From positions 1,674,001-1,738,000 of the forward strand of contig NZ_JACIBU010000001.1 of the NCBI RefSeq assembly GCF_014195485.1: 64,000 nucleotides of DNA, given 5' to 3'. Below are positions 27,367 to 35,940 of the stretch, piece by piece. The stretch comes from Modestobacter versicolor (GTDB lineage Bacteria > Actinomycetota > Actinomycetes > Mycobacteriales > Geodermatophilaceae). A model generated the notes under the pieces. The model ran no database searches and had not been told where the DNA came from. It was given only the letters and a program-made list of their open reading frames with translations. Positions within the stretch are counted from its first letter, which is position 1. Each line of letters opens with the position of its first letter. Made by a program: the position numbers and the translations under genes.

Positions 27367-28332
27367 ATGCTGGCCGCCTTCGTCTCCACCCCCGCCCCGG
27401 ACGACCCGCTCTCGGTGCTGGAGGTCGGTGACCGTCCCGAGCCCGAGGCCCCCGACGGCTGGACGACGGTGACCGTGAAGGCCGCCTCGCTCAACCACCA
27501 CGACCTGTTCAGCCTGCGCGGCGTCGGGCTGCCGGCCGAGCGGATGCCGATGACGCTGGGCTGCGACGCCGCCGGCCTCGACGAGGACGGCAACGAGGTC
27601 GTCGTGCACGCGGTCATCTCGTCGGCCGGCTGGACCGGCGACGAGACCATGGACCCCAAGCGCTCGCTGCTGTCGGAGGTGCACCAGGGCACGCTGGCCG
27701 AGAAGGTCGCCGTCCCGCGGCGCAACCTGGTGCCCAAGCCGGCCGAGCTCTCCTTCGCCGAGGCCGCCTGCCTGCCCACCGCGTGGCTCACCGCCTACCG
27801 GATGCTCTTCGTCCGCTCGGGCCTGCGGCCGGGGTCGACCGTGCTGGTGCAGGGCGCCAGCGGTGGCGTCGCGACGGCGCTGATCCGGCTCGGCAGCGCC
27901 GCCGGCTACCGCATCTGGGTGACCGGCCGCAGCGAGGAGAAGCGGGCGGCGGCGCTCGCGCTCGGCGCGGACCAGGCGTTCGAGTCCGGTGCCCGGCTGC
28001 CCGAGCGGGTGGACGGCGTCATGGAGACCGTCGGCGAGGCCACCTGGAGCCACAGCATCAAGTCGCTGAAGCCCGGCGGCGTCGTCGTCACCTGCGGGGC
28101 GACCACCGGCTTCAACCCCGGCGCCGAGCTCAACCGCGTCTTCTTCACCCAGCTGTCGGTCATCGGCTCGACGATGGGCACCCGCGAGGAGCTCGACGAC
28201 CTGATCCAGATGTGCCGGATCACCGGCGTCCGCCCGGAGATCGACGTCGAGCTGCCGCTGGCCCAGGCCCGCGACGGCTTCGAGCGGATGCTCGAGGGCC
28301 GCACCGCCGGGAAGATCGTCTTCACCCTCTGA
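27367..28332 (+). CDS. Zinc-type alcohol dehydrogenase/quinone oxidoreductase family protein (MDR)
   Basis: 321 residues: GroES-like N-terminal domain (KAASLNHHDLFSLRG, LGCDAAG) and Rossmann domain (VQGASGGVATALIRLG). The NAD(P)H-binding turn is GASGGV. The Cys/Asp zinc ligands of true alcohol dehydrogenases are not evident, so a zinc-free oxidoreductase is likely; substrate unknown. ATG 27367 follows CATAGT by six bases, suggesting a leaderless transcript. It is convergent with the small monooxygenase-like gene (15 bases apart). Confidence 0.85.
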   Translation: MLAAFVSTPAPDDPLSVLEVGDRPEPEAPDGWTTVTVKAASLNHHDLFSLRGVGLPAERMPMTLGCDAAGLDEDGNEVVVHAVISSAGWTGDETMDPKRSLLSEVHQGTLAEKVAVPRRNLVPKPAELSFAEAACLPTAWLTAYRMLFVRSGLRPGSTVLVQGASGGVATALIRLGSAAGYRIWVTGRSEEKRAAALALGADQAFESGARLPERVDGVMETVGEATWSHSIKSLKPGGVVVTCGATTGFNPGAELNRVFFTQLSVIGSTMGTREELDDLIQMCRITGVRPEIDVELPLAQARDGFERMLEGRTAGKIVFTL

Positions 28333-28347
28333 CGCGGCCCGCTCGGG

Positions 28348-28656
28348 TCAGGAGTGGACGTGGGCCGCGGGCACGACCAGGCCCCGCGGCTCGAACTCCT
28401 CCGTGAGCGGCGGAGCCGGCGATCGCCGGCCACCGGAGAGCTCCGCCATCGTCGGACCGACGACCTCGGCCTCGTAGCGGGCGTACTGCTCCCGGGACTC
28501 CCAGACCTCGAGCACCTGGAAGCCGGCCGGCGTCTGCCTCGCGACGTGGCAGAGCAGCCCCTCCACCGGGCCGGTCACCCGCCGGCGGAGCTCGGCGTGC
28601 ATCGCGTCGTAGACCTCGATCGGTGCCGGTACGTCGATGACGATCCCGAAGGTCAT
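28348..28656 (-). CDS. Small dimeric alpha/beta-barrel protein (antibiotic-biosynthesis-monooxygenase-like)
   Basis: 102 residues, one ferredoxin-like ABM domain (FGIVIDVPAPIEVYDAMHAEL, GFQVLEVWESREQYARYEAEVVGPTM). Such proteins dimerise and act as cofactor-free monooxygenases, heme-degrading enzymes or without known function; the active site cannot be assigned. ATG 28656 has a perfect AGGAGGT six bases upstream, unusual strength for this window. It stands alone between the oxidoreductase (convergent) and P55. Confidence 0.75.
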   Translation of the reverse strand: MTFGIVIDVPAPIEVYDAMHAELRRRVTGPVEGLLCHVARQTPAGFQVLEVWESREQYARYEAEVVGPTMAELSGGRRSPAPPLTEEFEPRGLVVPAAHVHS

Positions 28657-28702
28657 GACGACCTCCTCACCCTGGTGCGGGTCATCCGGACGGCGCTCGA
28701 CG

Positions 28703-30427
28703 CTAGTCCGCCGGGCTTCGGCGCGGAAGGCGCAGCAGCGCCAGGGCGGCGACGGCGGCCAGCGCGGCCGCGACCGCCGCGCCGGCGAAGACGGTGTGCA
28801 GCTGGGTGAGCACGGCTGCGTCGGTGGCCTGCTCGTAGGGCGCGCAGTCGGTCGGGGTCTGCGGGCACAGCTCGAACGGTGGGTCGATCGCGGCCACCTC
28901 GGCGGTGAACCGGCGCAGCGCGACCGCGGTGAGCAACGCCAGCCCGACCAGCATGCCGACGGTGCGGGCGACCACCGCCAGGGCCCCGGCACTGCCGTGC
29001 ACCGCCGGCGGGGTGACCGCGAGCAGGACGGCGTTCACCGGCGCGATCGCCAGGCCGAACCCGAGCCCGGCCGCCGCCAGCACGACCGTCGACGCCGCCC
29101 CGTCCAGGGCCTGGGCGTCCCAGCCGGTCATCGCCCACAGCGCCAGGGCGGTGAGCGCCGCTCCCCCGGCGGCGACGAACCGGGGCGCGACCACCCGGCA
29201 CAGCCAGCCCCCCGCCACCGCCCCGACCGGGACGGCGACCAGCAGCCGGACGAGCACCAGCGCGGCGCCCAGCTGGTCGTCCCCGCCGAGCGAGCGGGCG
29301 AACAGCGGGACGTCGACCAGGGCAGCGACCAGCGCGACGCCGACGAGCAGGTTGACCAGCAGCGCGCCCCACGCACCGGCCGGGCGCAGCGCCGCCAGCG
29401 GCAGCACCGGGTCCGGCGTCCGGCGCTCCCACAGCACGAACGCGACCGCGGCCGCAGCGGCCACCGGCAGCAGCACCGGGCCGTGCGCGACGACCTCGGT
29501 GGCCGGGTCGGCGGCGGCGAAGGCCCAGACCAGGGTTCCGAGGGCGACGACGACGAGCACCGAGCCGACGACGTCCAGCTCGCGGGCCAGTGCGGGCAGG
29601 CCGCGCAGCGGGAGCACCGCGCCGGCCGGCCGGGCCAGGCTGCGCACGATCAGGCCGAGCCCGGCGACGACGGCGACCAGCACCAGCGGCGTCACGCCGG
29701 CGACCGGCACCCACAGCAGCCCGAGCGTCACGTCCTCGGCGAGGGCGGCCGGCTCGGCCAGCCGCAGCCCCAGGGCCCCGGCGGCCAGCACGGCGAGCGC
29801 CAGGCCCAGCGGATCGGGCCGGCGGGTGCGGCCGGTGGCGAGCACGCCCGCCGCGAGCGCGAGACCGAGCAGCAGGTTGAGCCAGAAGATGGCCCGCCAG
29901 TCGGCCACGGCGAGCACCGCGGCGCCGGCGAGCGGCCCGAGCACCGCGCCCAGCTCCTGGACGGCGCCGACCACCCCCAGCGGCACCGCGCGGCGCTCGG
30001 GTGGCCAGCGGTCGGCCACCAGCGCGAGGGTCGCCGGCACCAGCCCCCCGGCGCCGACGCCCTGCAGCCCGCGGCCCAGCACGGCCGGCCCCAGCTCGGT
30101 CGCGGTGGCGGTGAGCAGCGAGCCGAGCGCGAACAGCAGCAGGCAGCCGACGAGCACCGGCACCCGGCCGCGCAGGTCGGCCAGCCGGCCGAGCAGCGGC
30201 AGGGTCGCGGTGTAGCCCAGCAGGAAGCCGCCGATGATCGGCGTGGCCCGCTGCAGCTCGTCCAGGCCCACGCCCACGCCGGTCAGGACGTCGGGCAGCG
30301 CCAGGACGACGACGTAGGTGTCGGCCGCGGTGACCAGCACGGCGAGCGCCGCGAGGACGACCACGGCCAGCCCCGGGGCGGCCGGGGCGGCGGCCTCAGC
30401 CGGTGGGCGGTGCGGTGATCTCGACAT
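28703..30427 (-). CDS. P55-like MFS efflux transporter (DHA2, 14 TM)
   Basis: 574 residues with about fourteen hydrophobic segments and the MFS loop GRLADLRGRVPVL between TM2 and TM3; the motif-C region GAVQELGAVLGPLAGA is present. The upstream overlapping gene is lprG, and the pair lprG-P55 is the conserved mycobacterial operon that exports triacylglycerol-type lipids and contributes to drug tolerance and envelope integrity. ATG 30427 lies 32 bases inside lprG, so translation is coupled. Most likely a lipid exporter. Confidence 0.88.
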   Translation of the reverse strand: MSRSPHRPPAEAAAPAAPGLAVVVLAALAVLVTAADTYVVVLALPDVLTGVGVGLDELQRATPIIGGFLLGYTATLPLLGRLADLRGRVPVLVGCLLLFALGSLLTATATELGPAVLGRGLQGVGAGGLVPATLALVADRWPPERRAVPLGVVGAVQELGAVLGPLAGAAVLAVADWRAIFWLNLLLGLALAAGVLATGRTRRPDPLGLALAVLAAGALGLRLAEPAALAEDVTLGLLWVPVAGVTPLVLVAVVAGLGLIVRSLARPAGAVLPLRGLPALARELDVVGSVLVVVALGTLVWAFAAADPATEVVAHGPVLLPVAAAAAVAFVLWERRTPDPVLPLAALRPAGAWGALLVNLLVGVALVAALVDVPLFARSLGGDDQLGAALVLVRLLVAVPVGAVAGGWLCRVVAPRFVAAGGAALTALALWAMTGWDAQALDGAASTVVLAAAGLGFGLAIAPVNAVLLAVTPPAVHGSAGALAVVARTVGMLVGLALLTAVALRRFTAEVAAIDPPFELCPQTPTDCAPYEQATDAAVLTQLHTVFAGAAVAAALAAVAALALLRLPRRSPAD

Positions 30428-31097
30428 CGGCCCCGAAGTCGCTGAGCGCGACCGTGTAGGTGCCGTCCTCGTCGGCGACGAAGAACGGCCCGGTCAGCGC
30501 CACCTCGCGCAGCTGCCCGCTTTCGGTGGCGATCGACATCCGGGCCTGGACGGCCTGCGCGGGGTCCTTGCTGCTGAGCACCTGCTCGACCAGGTCACCG
30601 GGGATCGACGCGGTGACCTCGCGGACGACCTCGCCGTCCACCCGCCGCTCGTCGCCCAGCTCGGCGTCCTGGGCGCCGGTCAGCAGCTGGGAGATGCCGG
30701 ACTCCGGGTCGAGCAGCGCGCCGGGGTCGCCGAGGCCGAACTGGGCCGGGTCGACCACGCTGAAGGTCGAGGCAAAGGGGAGCTGGGCGTAGACGGTGCC
30801 GTCGACCGAGACGACCTCGACGTCGATCGCCCCGCCGAGCGCCGTCACGTTCAGCGTCCCGGCGAAGGACGCCGGCCGGACGATGTCGCCCTCGCCGCCG
30901 ACCAGCGTGGTGCCGGTCGGCGGGGCGCCCTCGCTGTCGAGGACGAAGTGCGCCGACGACGCGTCGTCCAGCGTCGTCCGGGCGCGCTCCAGCAGGTCGG
31001 CGGCCGACTCCTCCGGCTCACCGCCGCAGGCGGTCAGCGCCGGGGCGAGGAGCAGGGCGAGCGCGAGCACCGTGGTGCGTGCGCGGCGGTGCGACAA
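30396..31097 (-). CDS. lprG: LprG/LppX-family lipoprotein
   Basis: 233 residues. A signal peptide with lipobox LTAC (Cys24) is followed by an LppX_LprAFG fold that holds a lipid in a hydrophobic cavity: LERARTTLDDASSAHFVLDSE, FAGTLNVTALG, VEVVSVDGTVYAQLPF. It carries lipid across the periplasmic space in partnership with P55. The TTG start at 31097 is chosen because GGGAGGT stands 4 bases upstream and it gives a full signal peptide. Ends 32 bases inside the P55 gene. Confidence 0.88.
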   Translation of the reverse strand: MSHRRARTTVLALALLLAPALTACGGEPEESAADLLERARTTLDDASSAHFVLDSEGAPPTGTTLVGGEGDIVRPASFAGTLNVTALGGAIDVEVVSVDGTVYAQLPFASTFSVVDPAQFGLGDPGALLDPESGISQLLTGAQDAELGDERRVDGEVVREVTASIPGDLVEQVLSSKDPAQAVQARMSIATESGQLREVALTGPFFVADEDGTYTVALSDFGADVEITAPPTG

Positions 31098-31161
31098 CTG
31101 GACCTCCCCGTCGTGGCCGGCCGGTGCCCGGACCCCGGCGGACCCTAGCGCGGTGGCCCGG

Positions 31162-31830
31162 TCAGGTCTGGGCGGCGAGCCGTCGCTCGATCTTCGCGGC
31201 CAGCTTCGGCTGGTCCTTGAGCGGCAGGTGCGGCAGCGCCGGTGCGAGCTCGGGGAGCCGCGCCTTCTCGGTCATCACGATCCGGAACGCCGTCTCCACG
31301 GTGATCCCGTGGTCGGGCCGGGAGACGACCTCCACGGCGTCGCCGGCACCGAGCTCACCGGTCTCCAGCACCCGCAGGTAGGCACCGGTGGCGCCGTGCG
31401 CGGCGAACCGCTTGACCAGGTCGGGGATGCCCCAGAACCGGGCGAAGTTGGCGCACGGGGTGCGCCAGGCGGTGACCTCGAACAGCGCGGTGCCGATTCG
31501 CCAGCGGTCGCCCAGGACGGCGTCCCGCAGGTCCAGCCCGGTGGTGCGCAGGTTCTCACCGAAGCGGCCGGGCGGCAGGTCGCGGCCGAGCTCGACGGCC
31601 CACCAGTCGGCGTCCTCCTGGGCGTAGGCGTAGACCGCCTGGCCCTCGCCGCCGTGGTGCTTCTTGTTGACCTGGACGTCGCCGTCCAGGCCGAGCGGGT
31701 GGACGGCGACCCGGCCGGCGACCGGCTTCTTGTCGATGCCCGACCGGTTGGGCCGCTTGTCCGGCAGCGGCAGCAGGTCGCTGCCGGAGACGCAGACCGC
31801 CTCGACCCGGCCGCTGGCGAGCACGGTCAC
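31162..31830 (-). CDS. MOSC-domain protein (YiiM-like)
   Basis: 222 residues: MOSC domain with [20 protein letters not shown] and [14 protein letters not shown], and conserved Cys in [15 protein letters not shown] proteins use a molybdopterin or bound sulfur to reduce N-hydroxylated compounds or carry sulfur. A C-terminal extension (about 175-222) resembles the 3-alpha domain of YiiM. GTG 31830 overlaps the lepA stop by four bases, so it is co-transcribed with lepA, probably by position only. Substrate unknown. Confidence 0.82.
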   Translation of the reverse strand: MTVLASGRVEAVCVSGSDLLPLPDKRPNRSGIDKKPVAGRVAVHPLGLDGDVQVNKKHHGGEGQAVYAYAQEDADWWAVELGRDLPPGRFGENLRTTGLDLRDAVLGDRWRIGTALFEVTAWRTPCANFARFWGIPDLVKRFAAHGATGAYLRVLETGELGAGDAVEVVSRPDHGITVETAFRIVMTEKARLPELAPALPHLPLKDQPKLAAKIERRLAAQT

Positions 31831-33674
31831 TTGGGCTTGGCGGCGGTCGACTCGTTGGTGGAGAGCGCGGCGACGAACGCCTCCTGGGGGACCTCGACGC
31901 GGCCGACCATCTTCATCCGCTTCTTGCCCTCCTTCTGCTTCTCCAGCAGCTTGCGCTTGCGGGTGATGTCACCGCCGTAGCACTTGGCCAGCACGTCCTT
32001 GCGGATCGCGCGGACCGTCTCGCGGGCGATCACCCGGGAGCCGACGGCGGCCTGGATCGGCACCTCGAACTGCTGCCGCGGGATGAGCTCGCGCAGCTTG
32101 CCGGCCATCAGGACGCCGTAGCTGTAGGCCTTGTCCTTGTGCACGATCGCGGAGAACGCGTCGACGGCCTCGCCCTGCAGCAGGATGTCGACCTTGACCA
32201 GCTGCGACTCCTGCTCACCGGCCTCGGCGTAGTCCAGGCTGGCGTAGCCGCGGGTGCGCGACTTCAGCGCGTCGAAGAAGTCGAAGATGATCTCGCCCAG
32301 CGGCAGGGTGTACCGCAGCTCGACCCGGGTCTCGGAGAGGTAGTCCATCCCGGTGAGCGACCCGCGGCGGCTCTGGCAGAGCTCCATGATCGCGCCGGTG
32401 TAGTCGCTCGGGGCGATGATCGTGGCGTTGACGATCGGCTCGTAGACCTTGTCGATCTTGCCCGCCGGCCAGTCGCTGGGGTTGGTGACGACGACCTCGG
32501 ACCGGTCCTCCATCACCACCCGGTAGACCACGTTGGGTGCCGTGGAGATCAGGCTGAGCCCGGCCTCGCGCTCCAGCCGCTCGCGGACGATCTCCAGGTG
32601 CAGCAGGCCGAGGAAGCCGACCCGGAAGCCGAAGCCCAGCGCCGCCGACGTCTCCGGCTCGTAGACCAGCGCGGCGTCGTTGAGCAGCAGCTTGTCCAGC
32701 GCCTCGCGCAGCAGCTGGTACTCGCTGCCGTCGATCGGGTAGAGGCCGGAGTAGACCATCGGCTTGGGGTCGCTGTAGCCGCCGATCGGCTCGGTGGCGG
32801 CGTGGTGCTGCAGGGTGACGGTGTCGCCGACGCGGGACTGGCGGACGTCCTTCACGCCAGTGATGAAGTAGCCGACCTCGCCGACGCCGAGCCCGGCGAC
32901 CGGCTTGGGCTCCGGGGAGATGACGCCGATCTCCAGCAGCTCGTGGACCGCGCCGGTGGACATCATCTTGATCCGCTCGCGGCCGCTGATCCGGCCGTCG
33001 ACGACGCGGACGTAGGTGATGACGCCGCGGTAGATGTCGTAGACCGAGTCGAAGATCATCGCCCGGGCAGGGGCGTCGGCGTCGCCGACCGGGGCCGGGA
33101 TCTTCTCCACGATGGCGTCGAGCAGCTCGGCGACGCCCTCACCGGTCTTGCCGCTGACCCGCAGCACGTCGTCGGGCTCGCAGCCGATGATGTTGGCGAT
33201 CTCCGCGGCGTACTTCTCCGGCTGCGCGGCCGGCAGGTCGATCTTGTTGAGCACCGGGATGATCGTCAGGTCGTTCTCGATGGCCAGGTAGAGGTTGGCC
33301 AGCGTCTGCGCCTCGATGCCCTGGGCGGCGTCGACGAGCAGGACGGCGCCCTCGCAGGCGGCCAGCGACCGGGAGACCTCGTAGGTGAAGTCGACGTGCC
33401 CCGGGGTGTCGATCATGTCGAGGACGAACTCGGTGTCGGTGTGCGCGCCGGTGCGCGGCGTCCAGGGCAGCCGGACGTTCTGCGCCTTGATGGTGATGCC
33501 GCGCTCGCGCTCGATGTCCATCCGGTCGAGGTACTGGGCGCGCATCTGGCGCCCCTCGACGATCCCGGTCACCTCGAGCATCCGGTCGGCCAGCGTCGAC
33601 TTGCCGTGGTCGATGTGGGCGATGATGCAGAAGTTCCGGATCCGGGTGGGATCGGTGGATGCAGGAGTGGTCAC
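31827..33674 (-). CDS. lepA: Elongation factor 4 (LepA), ribosomal back-translocase GTPase
   Basis: 615 residues, typical length. G1 AHIDHGKST near residues 18-26, G3 DTPGHVDF, G4 NKIDLP; then the LepA-specific C-terminal domain ([19 protein letters not shown]). It remobilises stalled ribosomes and helps initiation and assembly. GTG 33674 is chosen as it precedes the conserved [11 protein letters not shown]; an upstream start at 33716 gives a non-conserved leader. It is divergent from rpsT and overlaps the MOSC gene. Confidence 0.96.
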   Translation of the reverse strand: MTTPASTDPTRIRNFCIIAHIDHGKSTLADRMLEVTGIVEGRQMRAQYLDRMDIERERGITIKAQNVRLPWTPRTGAHTDTEFVLDMIDTPGHVDFTYEVSRSLAACEGAVLLVDAAQGIEAQTLANLYLAIENDLTIIPVLNKIDLPAAQPEKYAAEIANIIGCEPDDVLRVSGKTGEGVAELLDAIVEKIPAPVGDADAPARAMIFDSVYDIYRGVITYVRVVDGRISGRERIKMMSTGAVHELLEIGVISPEPKPVAGLGVGEVGYFITGVKDVRQSRVGDTVTLQHHAATEPIGGYSDPKPMVYSGLYPIDGSEYQLLREALDKLLLNDAALVYEPETSAALGFGFRVGFLGLLHLEIVRERLEREAGLSLISTAPNVVYRVVMEDRSEVVVTNPSDWPAGKIDKVYEPIVNATIIAPSDYTGAIMELCQSRRGSLTGMDYLSETRVELRYTLPLGEIIFDFFDALKSRTRGYASLDYAEAGEQESQLVKVDILLQGEAVDAFSAIVHKDKAYSYGVLMAGKLRELIPRQQFEVPIQAAVGSRVIARETVRAIRKDVLAKCYGGDITRKRKLLEKQKEGKKRMKMVGRVEVPQEAFVAALSTNESTAAKPK

Positions 33675-33750
33675 AGTGCTCCCATCGTCCCACGAGCAGG
33701 GCCGGCGTCCAGCCATTGCCCGTGACGGGCGTCGTCGCCGCCGGTGCAGC

Positions 33751-33781
33751 GCTGGTGCGGCGCTGGTGCGGCGCTGGTCGG
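33751..33781. repeat. 11-base direct repeat upstream of rpsT
   Basis: GCTGGTGCGGC occurs at 33751-33761 and 33762-33772 with a partial third copy (GCTGGTCGG) after it, in the lepA/rpsT spacer just upstream of the rpsT -35. It may be slippage-derived; a regulatory role is unproven. Confidence 0.55.
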
Positions 33782-33792
33782 ACCGGCGCCGG

Positions 33793-33821
33793 TTGGGCCG
33801 ACCGGGCCGGGCTGGTATCTT
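33793..33821 (+). promoter_or_regulatory. rpsT promoter (sigma-A type)
   Basis: TTGGGC (33793-33798), 17-base spacer, TATCTT (33816-33821): a good housekeeping promoter about 80 bases upstream of rpsT, leaving a roughly 70-base leader before the GTG. Confidence 0.7.
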
Positions 33822-33901
33822 GTGAGGCCGGTCCGCTGTGCGCTCGATTGCGCCGTGGACGCACTGTCAGACACCTCCCTCCGATCACCCGAGGCTCACG
33901 C

Positions 33902-34162
33902 GTGGCGAACATCAAGTCCCAGATCAAGCGGATCAAGACCAACGAGCTGGCGCGCAAGCGCAACGTCGCGGTCAAGTCCGCCCTGAAGACGTCGGTCCGG
34001 CGCTTCCGCACGGCCGCCGACGCCGGGGACAAGGACGCGGCGGTCACCGCCCTCCAGGTCGCCAGCAAGGCGCTGGACAAGGCCGCCAGCAAGGGCGTCA
34101 TCCACAAGAACCAGGCGGCGAACCGCAAGTCGGCGCTGGCCAAGAAGGCCGCCAGCCTCTGA
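33902..34162 (+). CDS. rpsT: 30S ribosomal protein S20
   Basis: 86 residues, Lys/Ala-rich helical protein with the family signature [14 protein letters not shown] and [15 protein letters not shown]. It binds 16S rRNA early in 30S assembly. GTG 33902 gives the canonical ANIKSQ start. Monocistronic, with a promoter at 33793 and a terminator at 34185. Confidence 0.97.
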   Translation: MANIKSQIKRIKTNELARKRNVAVKSALKTSVRRFRTAADAGDKDAAVTALQVASKALDKAASKGVIHKNQAANRKSALAKKAASL

Positions 34163-34184
34163 GGCTGCGCACCCGCTCGACGGC

Positions 34185-34214
34185 GAGCCCCTCTCCCTGC
34201 TGGGAGAGGGGCTC
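34185..34214 (+). terminator. rpsT terminator
   Basis: GAGCCCCTCTCCC, loop TGCT, exact complement (13 bp), followed by GTTGCTGT. It begins 22 bases after the rpsT stop. Confidence 0.85.
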
Positions 34215-34262
34215 GTTGCTGTCGGGGGGCTGGTACCCCCGGACTGATCGGAGGAGACCGCG

Positions 34263-34847
34263 ATGGACCGGCGTTTCCTGGTGCTGCACGGCTGGCAGAA
34301 CCACCGGCCGGCCGGGCACTGGCAGTGGCTGCTGACCGAGGCGCTGCGGGCCCAGGGGGAGCATGTGCTGTACCCGCAGTTCCCCTCCGCCGACGACCCG
34401 TCGCAGGCGGAGTGGACGGCGCTGCTGCGGGCCGAGCTGGCGCAGCTGGGCTCCGGTGAGCGGGTCGTGGTCGCGCACTCGCTGGGCGTCTGGCTGTGGC
34501 TGGCCGTCGCCGGCACGCTGACCGCCGACGAGCGGGTCGACCGGGTGCTGCTGGTGGCGCCGCCGTCGGCCGAGGTGCTCGCCGGGTACCCGGAGGTCGC
34601 GGAGTTCGCCCGGGTGCCGCTGGACCCTGCTGCGCTGGCCCGCGGGGCGGCGTCGACCCGGCTGGTCGCGAGCGACGACGACCCGTACTGCCCCGGCGGG
34701 GCGGCCTCCGTCTTCGCCGGGCTCGGGCTGGACGTCGACGTGCTGCCCGGCGCCGCGCACCTGGACCTGGACGCCGGCTACGGGCGCTGGCCGGCGGTGG
34801 AGGCCTGGTGCCGTGACCCGTCGACCCGGCTGACCCCACGGGCCTGA
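34263..34847 (+). CDS. RBBP9/YdeN-family alpha/beta hydrolase
   Basis: 194 residues. N-terminal FLVLHGWQNHRPAGHWQ and nucleophile elbow AHSLGVW (Ser in the middle) define the RBBP9/YdeN serine-hydrolase family; the acid is probably in ASDDDPYC and the base His in PGAAHLD. Physiological substrate unknown. ATG 34263 has GGAGG 6-10 bases upstream. Convergent with holA; three 9-base repeats (34848-34874) lie in the spacer. Confidence 0.87.
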   Translation: MDRRFLVLHGWQNHRPAGHWQWLLTEALRAQGEHVLYPQFPSADDPSQAEWTALLRAELAQLGSGERVVVAHSLGVWLWLAVAGTLTADERVDRVLLVAPPSAEVLAGYPEVAEFARVPLDPAALARGAASTRLVASDDDPYCPGGAASVFAGLGLDVDVLPGAAHLDLDAGYGRWPAVEAWCRDPSTRLTPRA

Positions 34848-34874
34848 ACCGGCTGGACCGGCTGGACCGGCTCG
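34848..34874. repeat. Triple 9-base tandem repeat between a hydrolase gene and holA
   Basis: ACCGGCTGG occurs twice in tandem with a third copy ACCGGCTCG. It sits in the 73-base convergent spacer with no clear terminator. Confidence 0.7.
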
Positions 34875-34920
34875 TCCGACCCGGCTGATCGCGTGAGCCG
34901 GGGCCGCGGAGCGGGCGTGC

Positions 34921-35940
34921 TCAGCGCCCGGAGCGGAGCCGTTCCCCGCGACCGGCGGCGCCAGCCGCCCGGATGGCGACGATCCGGCGGACGGCGCGCT
35001 CGAGGGCGTAGTCCGCGCTGGCCGCGGCGCCCTTGACGTCGGCGTTCAGCTCGGCGGCCACCCCGATCGCCTGCTGCAGGGCGTCGATCGTCCAGCCCCG
35101 TGCCTGGCTCTGCGCCTTCTTCACCTTCCACGGCGGCAGCTTCAGCTGGCGGGCCAGCTCCCCGGTGTTGGTGGTGTTGAGCGAGGCGACCCGGGCGGCG
35201 GTGCGGACCCCGTCGGCGAGGGCATCGGCGATCAGGACGTGCGCGACACCGCGGTCCAACGCCCAGCGGAGCATCTCGATGGAGCCGGCCGAGTCACCGA
35301 CCAGCACGCGCTCGGCCACGGTGAACCCGGTGACCTCGGCCTGCCCGCGGTGGAACCGGGCGACCGCGTCGGCGTCGATGACCCCGCCGAAGTCCGACAC
35401 CAGCTGGCTGGCCGCCGCGGAGAGGTTGCGCAGGTCGTTGCCGACCGCGTCGAGCAGGGCGGTGACCGCGTCCGGGGTGATCTTCCCGCCGGCGTGCCGG
35501 ACCTCGTTGCGCACGAACGCGACCCGTTCCCCGGCGGAACTGATCTTGGGGCACTCGTCGACCGCCGCACCGGCGGCCTTGAACGCCTTGACCAGGGCCT
35601 CGTTGCGCTTGCCCCCGTGGTGCACGAGCACGAGCGTCAGCTCCGGGTCGGGTTCCTTGGCGTAGGCCACCAGGTACTCCGCCAGGGCCGCCGCGGCCTC
35701 GTGCACGCCGGTGACGACGACCAGCCGGTGGCCGCCGAACAGCGAGGGCGCCAGCACGTCGGCCAGGTCGCCGATCGGCAGGCCGGCCGCGGCCAGCTCG
35801 TGCTCCTCGCTGTCCTGGTGGAGCTCGCGCACCGCGGCCCGCACGGCCGAGACGGCGCGGGCGCGCAGCAGCTCCTCCTCGCCCGCCACGACCCGCAGCC
35901 GGGACGTCGGGGCGGGCGGTGCTGCCTGGGGTGCTGCCAC
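34921..35940 (-). CDS. holA: DNA polymerase III delta subunit HolA
   Basis: 339 residues. The AAA-like N-terminal domain (LRVVAGEEELLRARAV), the segment KTLLLVLVHHGGKRNEALVKAF-like (here LVLVHHGGKRNEALVKAF) and the C-terminal collar (LARQLKLPPWKVKKAQSQAR) mark the clamp-loader delta subunit that opens the beta clamp. GTG 35940 is chosen; it starts before the conserved LRVV strand. The comEC reading frame continues 647 bases into this gene on the same strand (see comEC). Standard comEA-comEC-holA order. Confidence 0.92.
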   Translation of the reverse strand: MAAPQAAPPAPTSRLRVVAGEEELLRARAVSAVRAAVRELHQDSEEHELAAAGLPIGDLADVLAPSLFGGHRLVVVTGVHEAAAALAEYLVAYAKEPDPELTLVLVHHGGKRNEALVKAFKAAGAAVDECPKISSAGERVAFVRNEVRHAGGKITPDAVTALLDAVGNDLRNLSAAASQLVSDFGGVIDADAVARFHRGQAEVTGFTVAERVLVGDSAGSIEMLRWALDRGVAHVLIADALADGVRTAARVASLNTTNTGELARQLKLPPWKVKKAQSQARGWTIDALQQAIGVAAELNADVKGAAASADYALERAVRRIVAIRAAGAAGRGERLRSGR

